Shown here: piece by piece, positions 31,335 to 44,000 of the stretch
Numbering within the stretch: position 1 is the first letter of the stretch
How the letters are laid out: each line of letters opens with the position of its first letter
Source: Meghimatium bilineatum
Lineage: Eukaryota > Mollusca > Gastropoda > Stylommatophora > Philomycidae
Reading direction: 5' to 3'
DNA: 64,000 nt
Assembly (NCBI GenBank): GCA_034231615.1
Contig: CM067310.1
Location: forward strand, 3,888,510 to 3,952,509
Position numbers and translations under genes: made by a program
Notes under the pieces: model-generated
Databases searched by the model: none
Told to the model about the DNA's origin: nothing
Seen by the model: only the letters and a program-made list of their open reading frames with translations

Positions 31335-32640
31335 GCTCACATGGCAACAACATCGCACATGTGAATAAAAATTGAGGTAGCTACAGTAGCACTAAAATGG
31401 ATTAGTCACAGACTCTCAATCCATACTTAGAAAGAACAAGAATGGTAGGAGACTGCAAGGAGATAACATGATAATGCAACTTGAAGAATTTGGAATTTCC
31501 CACGGGGTGAGCAGAAAATGGTGCCTGAAGGGTGTCTAAGGTGTGTGTGACCAGCAAGCTACAGAAACCATAAGCATGCATGCTCTTCATCGTGTGCTGA
31601 AAATGTGCGTGTTCAACTTTGGAAATCCAATACTTGGGAATATTTCGTAAAGTTTCACAATATTTTGTTCAGTTCTGAAATTTTACATGGAACACAAAAA
31701 ATGGCATAAAACACTAGGCAGTTGGTAGATTTACTTCAAATAGACTAATTATGATTAGGAAATGGACAGTCGAGACATCTACTTTAGTAAGATTGGATAG
31801 TATAATTTCAAGACAAGTGAAATTGAGGGTGAGTAGAACAAAATGCACGTCCAAAAAATGTATGTTCATCTAACATCCCTGTTTGTGGTGTAATTTTTGC
31901 ATTTTGTTGTTACAATTTTTGGTAAAAATTTGATTTTGTCCACCGTTGTGCTATATATCGATTCACAACTGTTTAAATTCACAATTTTTAAATTCTAAAC
32001 ACTGATTCTAACCCTTCTCCCCCCCCCCCCCCTCCTAAAAAATCTATAAACTCATTCTAATCCTTTTAGCCCACATTTACAAAAATCTATAATTTTATGC
32101 AACTTATCTAACACTGCAAATGTCAGAACGGTGGACGAAACCAAATTTGCGCCCAATTTTTATATTGTATATGGATTCCACATTCATTTATCTTTCTTTT
32201 GATACCTTATATGACCTTTCATAGCTAATACTTTGTCTTCAGGAAGCTTGCGCCTAAATAATGTTGAAGTCCAAAAATTTAACCTAACATTAATTACGTC
32301 CAAACACCGGGAATAATTCCGCCCTGAAAGAGTAAATAGATATTATAAGAAAATATTAAATGCCCTTCATCAGAATCAACATTTATTGAGAGGATACTGA
32401 ATATTTTCTCAGAAAAGAAGAACAGACGCCTTGAGCTGCATTAAAAGATTATATAAGGTTTGTTTTTTAAATTAGCTAATATTTTATATAGGGCCGTAAA
32501 AACTTCCTGGTGGGAAGAGAACTACCTACGTAATAAAAAAAAAGGTAACTCGGTGTCCCCACGTTACATATTCATGCTATGCCACTGGCAGGCCTAAGTA
32601 CGTTGGAAAAAGAAAATTTAAAAAATGTGTGCCTTGATGA
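31335..32640. other. No gene recognised; poly-C tract
   Basis: AT-rich sequence with an 18-base run dominated by C near 32020-32033. Nothing else is identifiable. Confidence 0.3.
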
Positions 32641-32649
32641 CTATTGCCA

Positions 32650-33075
32650 TCTCTGTCCCAACATTTTTTATTGATTAGATCCCAACTGCGCTTGACCGGC
32701 CATGTCGTCCATATGCCAGACAAGCACCTTCCAAAGAGATTGCACTATGGGAAGTTGTGCAATGGTAAATGTTCGAGCAGAGGATAGAAAGAGTACTTCA
32801 AAGGTTACTTAAAGAACTCCCTCAAACACTTTGCATTGATCCCAGCTTCTGGGAGACTAAAACTCTTAATCACTCAACTTACTACACTCATATCACAGCT
32901 GGCATCACAAAATTTGACCAAGAAAGAACACTGAGAGCAATCTACCAGAGCCAAAAATGGGAGGAAAGATCTGAAAATGTTCTTACTCAGGATCCTCTGC
33001 ACACACTGCAACAGAACTTTCCTGGTACGAATCAGACTTCTCAGGCATCTACAAACTCACAAACTTAAACCAAAA
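32650..33075 (+). mobile_element. LINE C-terminal fragment, same type as 24170
   Basis: In pieces it reads QLRLTGHVVHMPDKHLPKRL, HYGKLCNG, then LLKELPQTLCIDPSFWE and TAGITKFDQERT. That matches the R-W-x-G-H-V-x-x-M-P-D-x-R-L-P, Y-G-E-L, S-W-E, F-E-x-x-R order of the 24170 type, and extends further toward the C-terminus. At least one frameshift lies near the YGKLCNG block (about 32760). Confidence 0.7.
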
Positions 33076-33079
33076 TAGA

Positions 33080-33420
33080 CAAACACAAATGGTTTTTTCC
33101 ATCATTTTTTGTTGTATATGTGTATTGTTTTTTATGCCATACTTATTTTCACTTGTGAAGGGAGAATATAATGTATGAGATTTTGTGTGAAGAATTTTGT
33201 AAACCAGACACTGTGGTATTATTCTATGTAGTAATTGCCTTGATGGATCAATTTATCATTGATGGTCTGATATTTTTTACTGCATTTTTTTTATGAGCAC
33301 TTCAACAATAGGCGTTGAAGGCCTAGCTGATGATACCCTGGTTCAAAATTATAACTTTTTAGCAAGCAATAGTGATAAAACGGACTCAGAATTTGATAAG
33401 AATTGTAATGGAGGTCATAG
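33080..33420. other. No recognisable feature
   Basis: T-rich sequence, possibly the 3' UTR of the LINE just upstream. Confidence 0.3.
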
Positions 33421-33423
33421 ATA

Positions 33424-33593
33424 ATTCACTAACATTGATACGATTCACTGACATTGATACGATTCACTGACATTGATACGATTCACTGACATTGATACGA
33501 TTCACTGACATTGATACGATTCACTGACATTGATACGATTCACTGACATTGATACGATTCACTGACATTGATACGATTCACTAACATTGATAT
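33424..33593. repeat. 19-bp minisatellite, about 9 copies
   Basis: The unit is GATACGATTCACTGACATT. The terminal copies carry CTAACATT. The array is otherwise uniform. Confidence 0.95.
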
Positions 33594-33599
33594 GAGATA

Positions 33600-34735
33600 G
33601 CTTTGCTAGTCCAAGAGAGTGTGAGGAATGCCAACCTCAAAAATGCAAGCATAGCACTGCAATTTATCACCCATAAAAAAACAGCAAGACCGCTAACAGC
33701 AACTTTTACTATTAAATTCAAGTAGGAAGCACGAGGATAAAATTATTGGGACTGACGGCAATTGAACCAGGTCCTTTCTAGCTGCACCAAACCACCTTGC
33801 AACTCTAGTAAATTGATTTTTACTATCAATTTGATATATTTAAGAGCAGGACTGATGCTTAACGGACATCTTCTAGGGTTTGACTTTCATCTTAATCCAT
33901 TAAGATAGACATAGGTTTATAGGTTAACAAATAGATTTATTTATTTCCTTAGCAAGTCAACTTCAAATTTGATCCTTTGGGGGGGGGGGGTGAACACATT
34001 TCCTAGCAGTATTTGCTATAGAAAAGGGTTGGTGGTCTTATTGCTTGTTTTATTTTAATTACATGTTTCCTTTGGTTGGGCGTGTTTCAACACCCCGCCC
34101 CCTCAGTCTGTGGACCATTATTGAAATTATCAAATGACTGATTCATGAATGTGAACACACCATAACATCCTTATTGGTTCCCATTGTATTGATGTAATTT
34201 TGCTCAACACAATAACCCTGTGCTTACAATTGTCCTTGGCGTTCATTATGTTGCAAATATGACATTCTTCTCTCATGTCCAGTTCCACAATAAGTAAGGC
34301 ACAAGCTGACGTTTAAAGATTAAATGTTCTAAATATATAGAAATTATTGTATTATTTTTAGAGTTACCTTAAAAATAAATTTGATATTGATTTTATTATA
34401 ATAGTTTTACATGGCGTACATATTTTACGAGGTTTTTAAAAAAAATTATATTTGTGAGTAGGGCCTACTAACTTACTAAGCTAAGGCCTATGGTGACGGT
34501 ATGCTGCCTGCAGAAGGTTTACCAAGACAAGTGTGGATACATGATGTGTCATTAAAATTAATTAAGTTTCACCAACATTTTTATTTGCAATGCAACATCA
34601 GCATAAACGAAGCAACTGTTGTTATATTATGTTCATATTATTACCGAGTCAAACTTGCATTGAAAGATCTCTCTACTACCCGGGAACTGGTAGTCTGCTG
34701 GATTGACCCATCTTTTGTTATTCTTTGCGTGCACT
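33600..34735. other. Sequence upstream of SSR1, no gene
   Basis: Contains a G run near 33980 and a C-rich patch near 34095. An 82-codon frame at 34501-34749 abuts the SSR1 promoter but has no homology I recognise. Confidence 0.3.
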
Positions 34736-34739
34736 TAGA

Positions 34740-34926
34740 AGTGATGTAATCGTAAGTTCCATTGGCTACTAATGTCCAATTCGACCAATCAGTAACGCGC
34801 TTTCTTTAGTTTATATCATTACATCCGGCTCTTTTTTGTTCCGGTTCAGTGTGTATTAGTATTGTAACAAATTAGTGTTATAAATAATCTGAAAACATCA
34901 TAGCGTCAATATTGACAAACATTAAA
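34740..34926 (+). promoter_or_regulatory. SSR1: Probable SSR1 promoter and 5' UTR
   Basis: Two CCAAT-type NF-Y motifs face each other: CCATTGG at 34759-34765 (inverted) and ACCAATCAG at 34784-34792. They are followed by a CCGG-flanked pyrimidine stretch (CCGGCTCTTTTTTGTTCCGG, about 34826-34845) that could hold the start site. A TATAAATA string at 34879-34886 is only about 40 bases from the ATG and is less likely to be a true TATA box. A full ER-stress element (CCAAT-N9-CCACG) is not present. The start site is inferred. Confidence 0.4.
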
Positions 34927-35002
34927 ATGTCTAAACTTTTTAGAAATTTTCTTATCTTATTGCTGCTTGTCATGCCAACTACGGTGCTATTTGTTGAACA
35001 AG
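34927..35002 (+). CDS. SSR1: SSR1 coding exon 1 (residues 1-25)
   Basis: The ATG at 34927 opens the signal peptide (MSKLFRNFLILLLLVMPTTV). The donor is CAAG|GTATTT at 35003. It ends in phase 1, and the next exon completes an alanine codon. No in-frame ATG lies upstream without a stop, and the start aligns with the human N-terminus. Confidence 0.95.
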
Positions 35003-38000
35003 GTATTTATTTAGTATCATATATTCACGCTTTAAATTTGTGTGCGTTAGCGTACGCTACGTGGCAACGGTTACTGTGTGAAGTTGATATGAATGAATGC
35101 ACACTACACTAGTCAATGCCCAGGCATATTTTTACTTATAATAATTACCTGTAAATAAATAAATATGGATTAGCAATTCTGCTGACCAGATATTAACAAT
35201 GCATTAATTGTTTTACTGTAGCTAGATGTTCCTGGGGGAGGGGGGCGCGGCTACCAGGAGCGTCTAACCAAAGGTGGTGGTTAGTGGAAAAGCCTCTGGA
35301 GGCCAACTATGAATGTCTCAGTCTGGGCAAATAAGCAGCCTCTGACCAAACTGGTGTTGCTGACTACGGGGCGGAATATCAGGCAGAGCTGATATCTCCA
35401 CTGGCTAAAAGTTGCTTCTCATTTCATGTGCTATTTATTGTGCTATAAATAGCCCTGTTGGCGCATCTTGCTTTCCGGCGTCAACTGCGAAGTTTGACCT
35501 AGTTTTGAGGTATTCCCCAAAGTTAACTTGCGTTGATCTGCAGTTCGCGACACGGTTTGCGAGAGGTGGTGACGACGCAGTTCTCACGAAATTGTTTGGC
35601 GCGTTTTGAGGTTTGGTGGATCTGAGGTTTTTTAAATGATGAAAAATGAGAGGGGGGGGGGGGACATGGTTACTATTTTTACAATAATTTATATATAATT
35701 TATTAGAAAGTTTTATATTTATTATTGGGAGAGGGGTGGTATAAGAATAATTTTAAAAACGGGGAGGTGGTGGTTTAAATAATAATAGGAAAAGGAGGGG
35801 GGTTACATCTAGATGTTGAGGGAGGGGGGTTGAGGGGGTCACCCCCTCATTACATTTGAACTTTTTTAAATAGGGGCCTGGGGTGTTTGAAATTTGAAAA
35901 ATAATTAGGTCTACAGCGAGAGTAGGGTTGCCATTATGATGCTTTTCGCTCTACATTTGATGCTTTCTGATGCTTATTATGGACGTTTCTGGTGCTTTTA
36001 TGATGAAATGAGTTGGCAACACTGTTCTTGGCGTGATCGGAAACCAATTAAATCCGCGCATTTCTACAGTAGAGCTTGTGATTTGTGCTGTGTAATATTT
36101 GAGATTTGTATTATAAATAATGCATGGTTTACGGAGAGTTTATCCATGGTGAATAAGGTAAGTACTTCATTTTACTCATTTCACACTGTTTGCATTGTTG
36201 ATTAGGCGATTTCCATGGATTTCCACTAGTAAAACCACTGGTCAAATCTATCAAATATTTTTGTAAAATGTCTGCCGCGCATACAGTCGCTTGACGTCAC
36301 TGCGCGCGGCATATCATTGGCAGACAGTTTTTTCTAGCGGAACTCTGTGACCTCGCCTACTTAATAATGTAAACAGTGTGCTATTTATAGACGCCGGAAA
36401 GCAAGACCTACCAGCACTGTTTTACTGTTTACATTTTTAACTAGTTGATGTCACGGATTTCCGTATAACATTAACACCAATGAAATTAATGGCTGCCGTG
36501 ATGTCATATCCAGACAATCACAGAGTTCAACTCTAGACACAGGCAAACTGCCTGAATGTAAAGTGTAAGTCTTCACTGTGACCTTTGTTGTGTGATTTGG
36601 CAAGCTTAAGGTTAAGTACTTAGAGTACGGTTAGGATTAGAAATAATATTTATAATGTGTGCGTGCACCTCGCTCCGTGTGTAGCAGGCAGAAATAATCG
36701 CTCACTACAAATCATAGGAAATTATGTAAATTGGAAAAGAAGCAGAATATACATAATTTTGTCAGTGTCTAAGAATTGAACTGTGATTTTCGGGATGTAA
36801 CGTCATGGCAGCCATTAATTTCATTGATGTTTCACGGAAATCCATGATGTTGGATAGTTAAAAATGTAAAGTGTGCTATTTATAGAACAGTGATGACTTA
36901 ATTTTTACTTTTACCAGACAAACTTATGCATAATCTGTTTCTTTTCCAATTTACATATTTAAAAAAAAATTCCTATGATTTGCACTCTTAGTGCTAATTA
37001 TTTTTGTCTGATCGGCTGCAAATTGATAAACTCATTGTTGACAATGATGCTAAATTATTCATAATGTGTAGCAATCTCATCAAGATTATGTACAGACTGA
37101 ATGTTTTGTACAAAATTCTCAACTACTACTAAAAAAACTACATCACTCAGGTGAAATTCACGATGTCACATACCACAAATTTCTATCTCTTTGTCGGAAA
37201 CATTAGGTCTAACATGAAAATTCACTGTCACTTTCCACGTTATATTTGATGCACAAATTACCTACATCTTGTATATTTCCATAATGACTGCAGCCGGTCA
37301 CATCAGTATACATACAAATAATATCTTCCATTTCCAAAACTAGGTCTAAAAATTTGTAATAAATCAGTCTTACGTTCAATCGCTTCGATTGAAACAGAAA
37401 ACAGGAAGCTAAACCACGGATCTGTGCAATGGTCATGGTTTTTAATAAATTCGGTACGAACTAAAAATGTAATATCGATCTCAATGAAACAAGTTTTTTT
37501 AAAAGCGCCCACCTGCAACTGTAAGAGTCAAGCAATGGTGGCGACTCTAATTTGGATTTGGTAAGCTTGCCAGATCACACAACAAAGGTTAGATAATACT
37601 CGAAACTTTGAAGAATTAAAAGCAACTTGTACCCCTCACTGAAATACTCCATCCATGTGTCCAGTGACTGGCAGGAACAAGTAAGTATGAGCCACTATAA
37701 GCTCAGGTTGCTGGATTGGGGTCACTGGGGGAGGGGTTAGGGGGAAATACTTGAGCAGGAAAGGCTCATAAGTTTGGTAAGACAGCTTTCCTAAGAACAC
37801 TCTAAATACAGACTACTGCCATGTAGATGCCATTGGGAGATGGAAAGGCTATGGGAGACATCCCAGCCTGCAGAAGACGGAGTGTGTTAGCCAGTGATGC
37901 CACAGATACTGGGATAAATTATGGCACACATGCTATTACTATTCCAGAAATGTTGTCATGCTACAATCAACCCTGTCTTCGTAGTGTCTGCCTATCAGCT

Positions 38001-41000
38001 AAAACCGAAGAGGATCGGATCCGAGCCCCTTGCCTCGAAAGGGCACACCAACACAGAATAGTCAGTGCTACTGACCAAACCAAATGGCTCAGTGGAGTGC
38101 GGAACAAAAAGCCTGAGCTGTAGGAATTGCTAAGGCTCAAAAATACATGCTGGTGTAATATATCGACAGCCCATAACGTCTTTAGTTGGAAAAGTTAAAC
38201 ATGAATAGTCCCGAACTTTTTTGACTCCGAAATGTATGACATCCTCTGTTGAATGTTTGTGGGGTGTTTCCTGTATTAGCCTACAGGCTTATGTAGTAGG
38301 CCCTATCGATTTACTCTCTGTGTACTTCCTAATCAGTTTGTTGGCATTGTCTTTTTACTGTAGACACCTCTTGTTGTGCACACCACTCCAATATTTTCAA
38401 GTGCTTATTGTTGTCTTTGGGTATATTTTTTGAACCAGTAATTATTTTCATCAGGTCTCTTTTCCTGGCTCCACAAATTGAGGCAGGTACCACCATTTGT
38501 GAGGATGGGTTCCTGCAAGACTTAGAACCTGGTACTCCATCCACCTGACAGAATTCCACAAATAAAGCACCAAAATGAATTGTCTGTAACCTTTTATTTG
38601 ACATGAAGTCATTGCATGACATTTTTGTCTTCAGCCTTGGCCGAACTATTTTGCACCTTTCATCTGTATTCCAGCACAATCAAGTCTATACAGTCAAATC
38701 CCATTATAATTAAATGGTCGAACTGATGAAATTTGTATGTAATAACAAATTTGCTATATATGTTTAAAAAAATATAATTGGGGATTTTGAAGTGCTCTTA
38801 AATGGCGAACGTTGTTATAAAAGGTTATGCTATAGAGGGCAAAGGTATGTCCCATGGCGGCAGCCTGTCATTGGGGATGAAGATAACTGTACTAAGCTGC
38901 AGCAACTATTAGGTATAATGGCCAGTTTCCTTCGTTGCTGTCTTTACTTTCCCTAACTCCTGCGTCAGGTTCTCATTTACAGTGGAGTCAACTGGAGGAG
39001 TGGTCATGTCAAGCGAGAAATCATAACCCATATTTTTTGGGTCCTGTCGTGGTTTCACACTTTGCACGCTATAACCTAGCAATAGCACACTCTCTGTCAA
39101 CTAGACTACCACACTCTGCTATAGAGGAACTCCACTGTATATTGTTTACCAATTGACTTTTGTGTTTCAGCTAGAGGTCTCAATGTTGCTTTTGCTCAAG
39201 ATGCGATGGAAGGAGAAGACGATGAGGTTACAGTGGAAACAGAAACTGCAGATGATATAACTCCAGAAGAGGAAGCTCCTTTACAAGAAAAGGTGATACC
39301 ATCTGCATCAGTCTCTTGTTGTGCTGTCTCTGTATAACCTAGTATACAAATTTGTCAATTATTATTTGTCTGCTCTTGAAGATGCTTAACTTATACCTCA
39401 CTGTCCGTGACTTCGCAATGTATTTTCAGCATCTGTTTGTGATTACAATTGCAGTTGCTACTCACCTTTTACAATGACATTGCAATTGTAATCTTGTGTC
39501 ATTCATTCAGGTAACATAAAATTAAAGTGCACATAAACTTCCGTTTCCTATAGTGTTCAACTAAATAAGTTAAGATATAGATGAGAGTGATTATTTTTAG
39601 CCACCAATGTAATTGTTCAAGACGGCAAGTCATTTTTTAGAGATCGACATCTCGTTGAAATTACATCAGAAATAGAATCATCATCATTGTGCCATCTCCG
39701 CAACGAAGGTTGGCTGCAATGGACCTCCAATGGTCTCTTGCCTTGGTGGAGCACTCTGCTAGACTGTTGACATAGAATAGGCCTAGGCATTTCTTCATGC
39801 ATTGAATATATCGGAGTTTTCAGAAACATTAGGCCTGGCCGATAGGGCGAGTTAGATCACAGTGTTCCGTTTATTTTCACTGGCGATATTATATGAATAT
39901 GTTAGTTTGGCCATGAAATAGAATTAGAATCATGCATTTAGCAGCATTTATCCTTGATTTATCAGTCACTTTTTTTCCCCTCCAATTTTTTTAAATAATT
40001 GTCATCTTCGCCATTTTCTCACAAATCATATACCATACATACACCAACAAACAAAACTGACATCATTACATTCTGTAATTATTCTTTTATTTCCATTTTA
40101 CATAATATACAAAAACAGACACCAGGAAACAATCAGTTATTGTGTTCTCCAAATACCCGCCATAAATAATGCATAGTCAAAAAATCATAGTCAAAACATC
40201 AGTAGGGAAAATTAGTCTAGCAGAGTGCACCACCAAGACAAGAGACGGGATATTGAAGATCCATTGCAGCCAACCTTCGTTATAGAAATGGCACTTGATG
40301 ATGAGGGAAACATTACACATTTTTTTTAGAGTAGCATGTTAAAGATTGCCAAAATAAAAGTAAATTTGTGTGACTTTTCAAATATGCAAGATCTATTGCT
40401 TATTGTAGTTCAGCGATGAACTCATTTGCATTATTTAACAGTGTACTCACCAATTTTCATGGTAGCCGAAGTACATTATGATACTTCAGATCTATGGCAA
40501 CCGTAGCAATAGTATTTCTAAGAATTTCTCATCAAATATAGTATGTCATTACAAAATGTCAGCACCTATGAAATAGTCTTTCAATATGGGTCATGAGTGT
40601 AAATCATAATTTCTTGCTGGTGTTTTTGTGATATTTTGAAATTCATTTTACTCTAACGCTTTCAAATTCACACAGAAAGCACACATTCATTGACACAAAA
40701 CATTTCAATTCTATGTTATGAGTTTGAAAATCAATCATCTAATTACTTGTAGGTTCATTTGATTCCAGTAAATCTAAAACAAATGTAAGTTTAAGCTGAG
40801 TTATGAACCAGCGTCATAGCACACTGCTTCTCATGCGCTCAGATGCCTAGTCATTGGTCAACCAGCTGCACCCTCTTAGCGAGGATATTCCATTCCTCAA
40901 CCTTTCTAGAACATGAGCCCTGGTACTCTACTTCCTAATGGCTGGGTGAACCGCAGGAGTCTTATATGCTTTCTCTAACACTTGTTTTATTATTTCATTA

Positions 41001-44000
41001 CAATAGTTGGAATAAGATTTTCATTTGGACTCCTTGTAAGGATTCTAGCGTGGGTTTCTGTGTAATAAACCAACTTGGGGCATCTTCTGCAGTTCTGCTT
41101 GTTTCCAAGCGTATTAGCATTGCCTTTCCTTTGGAACTAATCAGTGAGACGGGGTTAGTACAAATGGGCAAGATCCTTTCTTCATAAAACCTACCCAGGC
41201 GAGCAGTCATGTGTGAAATGTAGTGACTGTCTAAGCAATTTACATTGTCCTGCTTCCTGACTGACTGTAAAGATGCAAACAGGCCATCATCAGCATGCTG
41301 AATTCAGTGAGAGGGTGTTTCTTTCTTACCTCTGCTCTGCGTCTGCGATCTCATTTGTTTTCTTGTCACTGAATGTTGCATTTAAATTGATTGCCCACAG
41401 GAGGGTGCAGAAGAAACAGCAGAGGAACAAGCAAGCTTGCAGCCTTCTCCTGATGCAGATACTTTCATCCTATTCACTAAACCAAACAACCCATTAGGTA
41501 AGATTTGTTTCTCGTTGTTTATGTTTCATTGTCTTCTCATCTATATCTTCTCCGACATTCATTCTCAGACTCCCACAGGACCTCTCATGTTGCAGGACAA
41601 TAGTCCTACTAAATTTATAGAATGAAGTAGCCCAGAGGACAGACAAGCTTAACACCAGTTTGGATAGTCAAGTGGATAATTTCAAGTATCTTTGCACCAT
41701 TCTAACATCATCAGATGACTGGTGCTTCAGTGAGATGGATGGCCTAAGCCAAATCAGTATTTTTTTTAAATGGTGCACTATAAACAATGGAGTACTATTA
41801 ATGCATATTTGAGTGCTAGCTATTACATCAAATCAATTCTTCTTTATGGATGTCAAGCATGGATGGCAAACAAAAGAGCTCAATGTGAACTGAAATATGC
41901 TGATATGTAGTTTTTGAGAATGATGAAAATCCCATGGACAGCCAAGAAAACTAACATAGAAGTCCTCAAGAGATGGAGTAAAAAGACAAATTATAGCATA
42001 AATTAGAAGCTGGCAGTCCAGATTTTTAGGGATTGTGATAAGAACGAAATTTGAACATTTAGTAACCATCAGAAAGATCAAGGGGAGATGAGACATAGAA
42101 ATGACATTTTTATATTAGCTAAAGTCTGTTATAATAGAAATGACATTTTTATATTAGCTAAAGTCTGTTATAATAGAAATGACATTTTTATATTAGCTAA
42201 AGTTGTCTGTTATAATAGAAATGACATTTTTATATTAGCTAAAGTTGTCTGTTATAATAGAAATGACATTTTTATATTAGCTAAAGTTGTCTGTTATGAC
42301 ATATTTATATTAGCTAAAGTTGTCTGTTATAATAGAAATGACATTTTTATATTAGCTAAAGTTGTCTGTTATAATAGAAATGACATTTTTATATTAGCTA
42401 AAGTTGTCTGTTATAATAGAAATGACATTTTTATATTATCCAAGTCTGTTATAATAGAGATGAGATTTTTATGAAGATGGTACAAGTAAGTTTAAGAAAT
42501 GCTGATTTAACATGATAGTTTGAACTAAAATGCACTTGAGTTGATGCTGCTGACTTGCATAGATGGGCTGTTTTTATGAAGACTATAAGAGCAGCCTGTG
42601 TTTGCTATGTTTCTTATGAGCTCCACATTTACATCAACAGAACTGCCAGCAGGTAAACAAGTTAGAATATTGATTGGATTTACCAATAAAGGCAACATCG
42701 ATTTTCTGGTCGACACTTTGGAAGCATCACTTAGATATCCTCAGGACTACAGTTTTTTCTTGCAGAATGTAAGTTTCTTTTCAGCAATATTCATATCTTA
42801 ATTAGTTCTGATGGTGGGTATTGTATTGCCTTTTTCATCATGCTGAGTCATTTAAAAGTAGCTTGTTAGCCGTATCTCTTTTCATTGATCGCAGGGTAAT
42901 GGGTCGCGCCAATATATTGAACTCCGAGAGAAACTGCACGACTAAATGAAATTAGTAAAGATTCCTTTTCCATGTCCAGAATCAAGGAGCGTGGCAAGAA
43001 ATGAACATTATGGTGTGCAAAGAATGTTTGTTAACCGAGAACTGAAACTGTTGGTCATCATGAAATTACGAATATATTCAGCGAGAGTTGGATATGTGCA
43101 TTGATGATCTCTTGACTGTCTTTGATTGTACTTTCTGTGCATTCAAGTCACGTAACATTCATATTTGCACCATTCTTTGTTCTACCTTGTTTTTTAACCA
43201 TAGTTTTCCTAAACTACTCTGCTTCTGTATGTAATAGTTTTTATTTCCAGGCAATGAAGAATTCTTTAATTAAGGATTTACACATCTTTGTGCATCAGGA
43301 GTCTTCCATTGCCCTCCAGGAAGTTCACCAAATAGTACTTAATTGGGGAACTCAGCCTATTGACATTCTGTGTGCCTAGTCTTATTTTGTATTGTTTCCA
43401 CAGCAGATGGAACAATGTAGTATTTCAGCATTCCTGGTTTTGTTTTGGCATCTTCATTGTTCATTCTCAAACTCTCTATTGAAACAGGACCAAAGTCCTA
43501 CAAGATTTCCAGCACGATGTAGTCCAGAGAATGGAAGTGTGTTGTGTCTGTTTATTTATGTCATCAGTCTTTGGCAGAGTTTTGGCATCTAATGTCTGAT
43601 TTAATTTGGACATAATTGATAAAAAGTTTCTCCTCTCGTTGTAAGTCGAGTATTATCTTCGTGCATTATGGTTGTCTTCGGTGGTAGAAAGGTTAGTGGA
43701 TCAATTTCATATTTCTCTTGCTCATGATTCAAAGTGCAAACGAGCTATCTATCCATCATAACTCATAGGGGTACAACATGCATCAACACAAGAGTCCTCC
43801 ATTAATTTCTATCTTACTGAAGCAAAAAAAAAAGTGTTGGAAAATATTGACCTTCCCATCTTTGATATCTGCCCATGATTTTCTTTTGCTTGTTTCTTCC
43901 ATCCTCAACTGTTTTCTGCAAGATTGCTTTTTACAGGAAATTGACTTGTATGCCTAAACCAAGCAATTTTCATTGTTGTGCTATTGACAAGTGATTCTTG

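Noticed and set aside
34784-34805. ER-stress response element in the SSR1 promoter
   Set aside because: A CCAAT is present, but the CCACG half-site nine bases downstream is absent.
34879-34886. TATAAATA as the SSR1 TATA box
   Set aside because: It lies about 40 bp before the ATG, which would leave almost no 5' UTR. The CCAAT pair and pyrimidine stretch further upstream fit a housekeeping promoter better.
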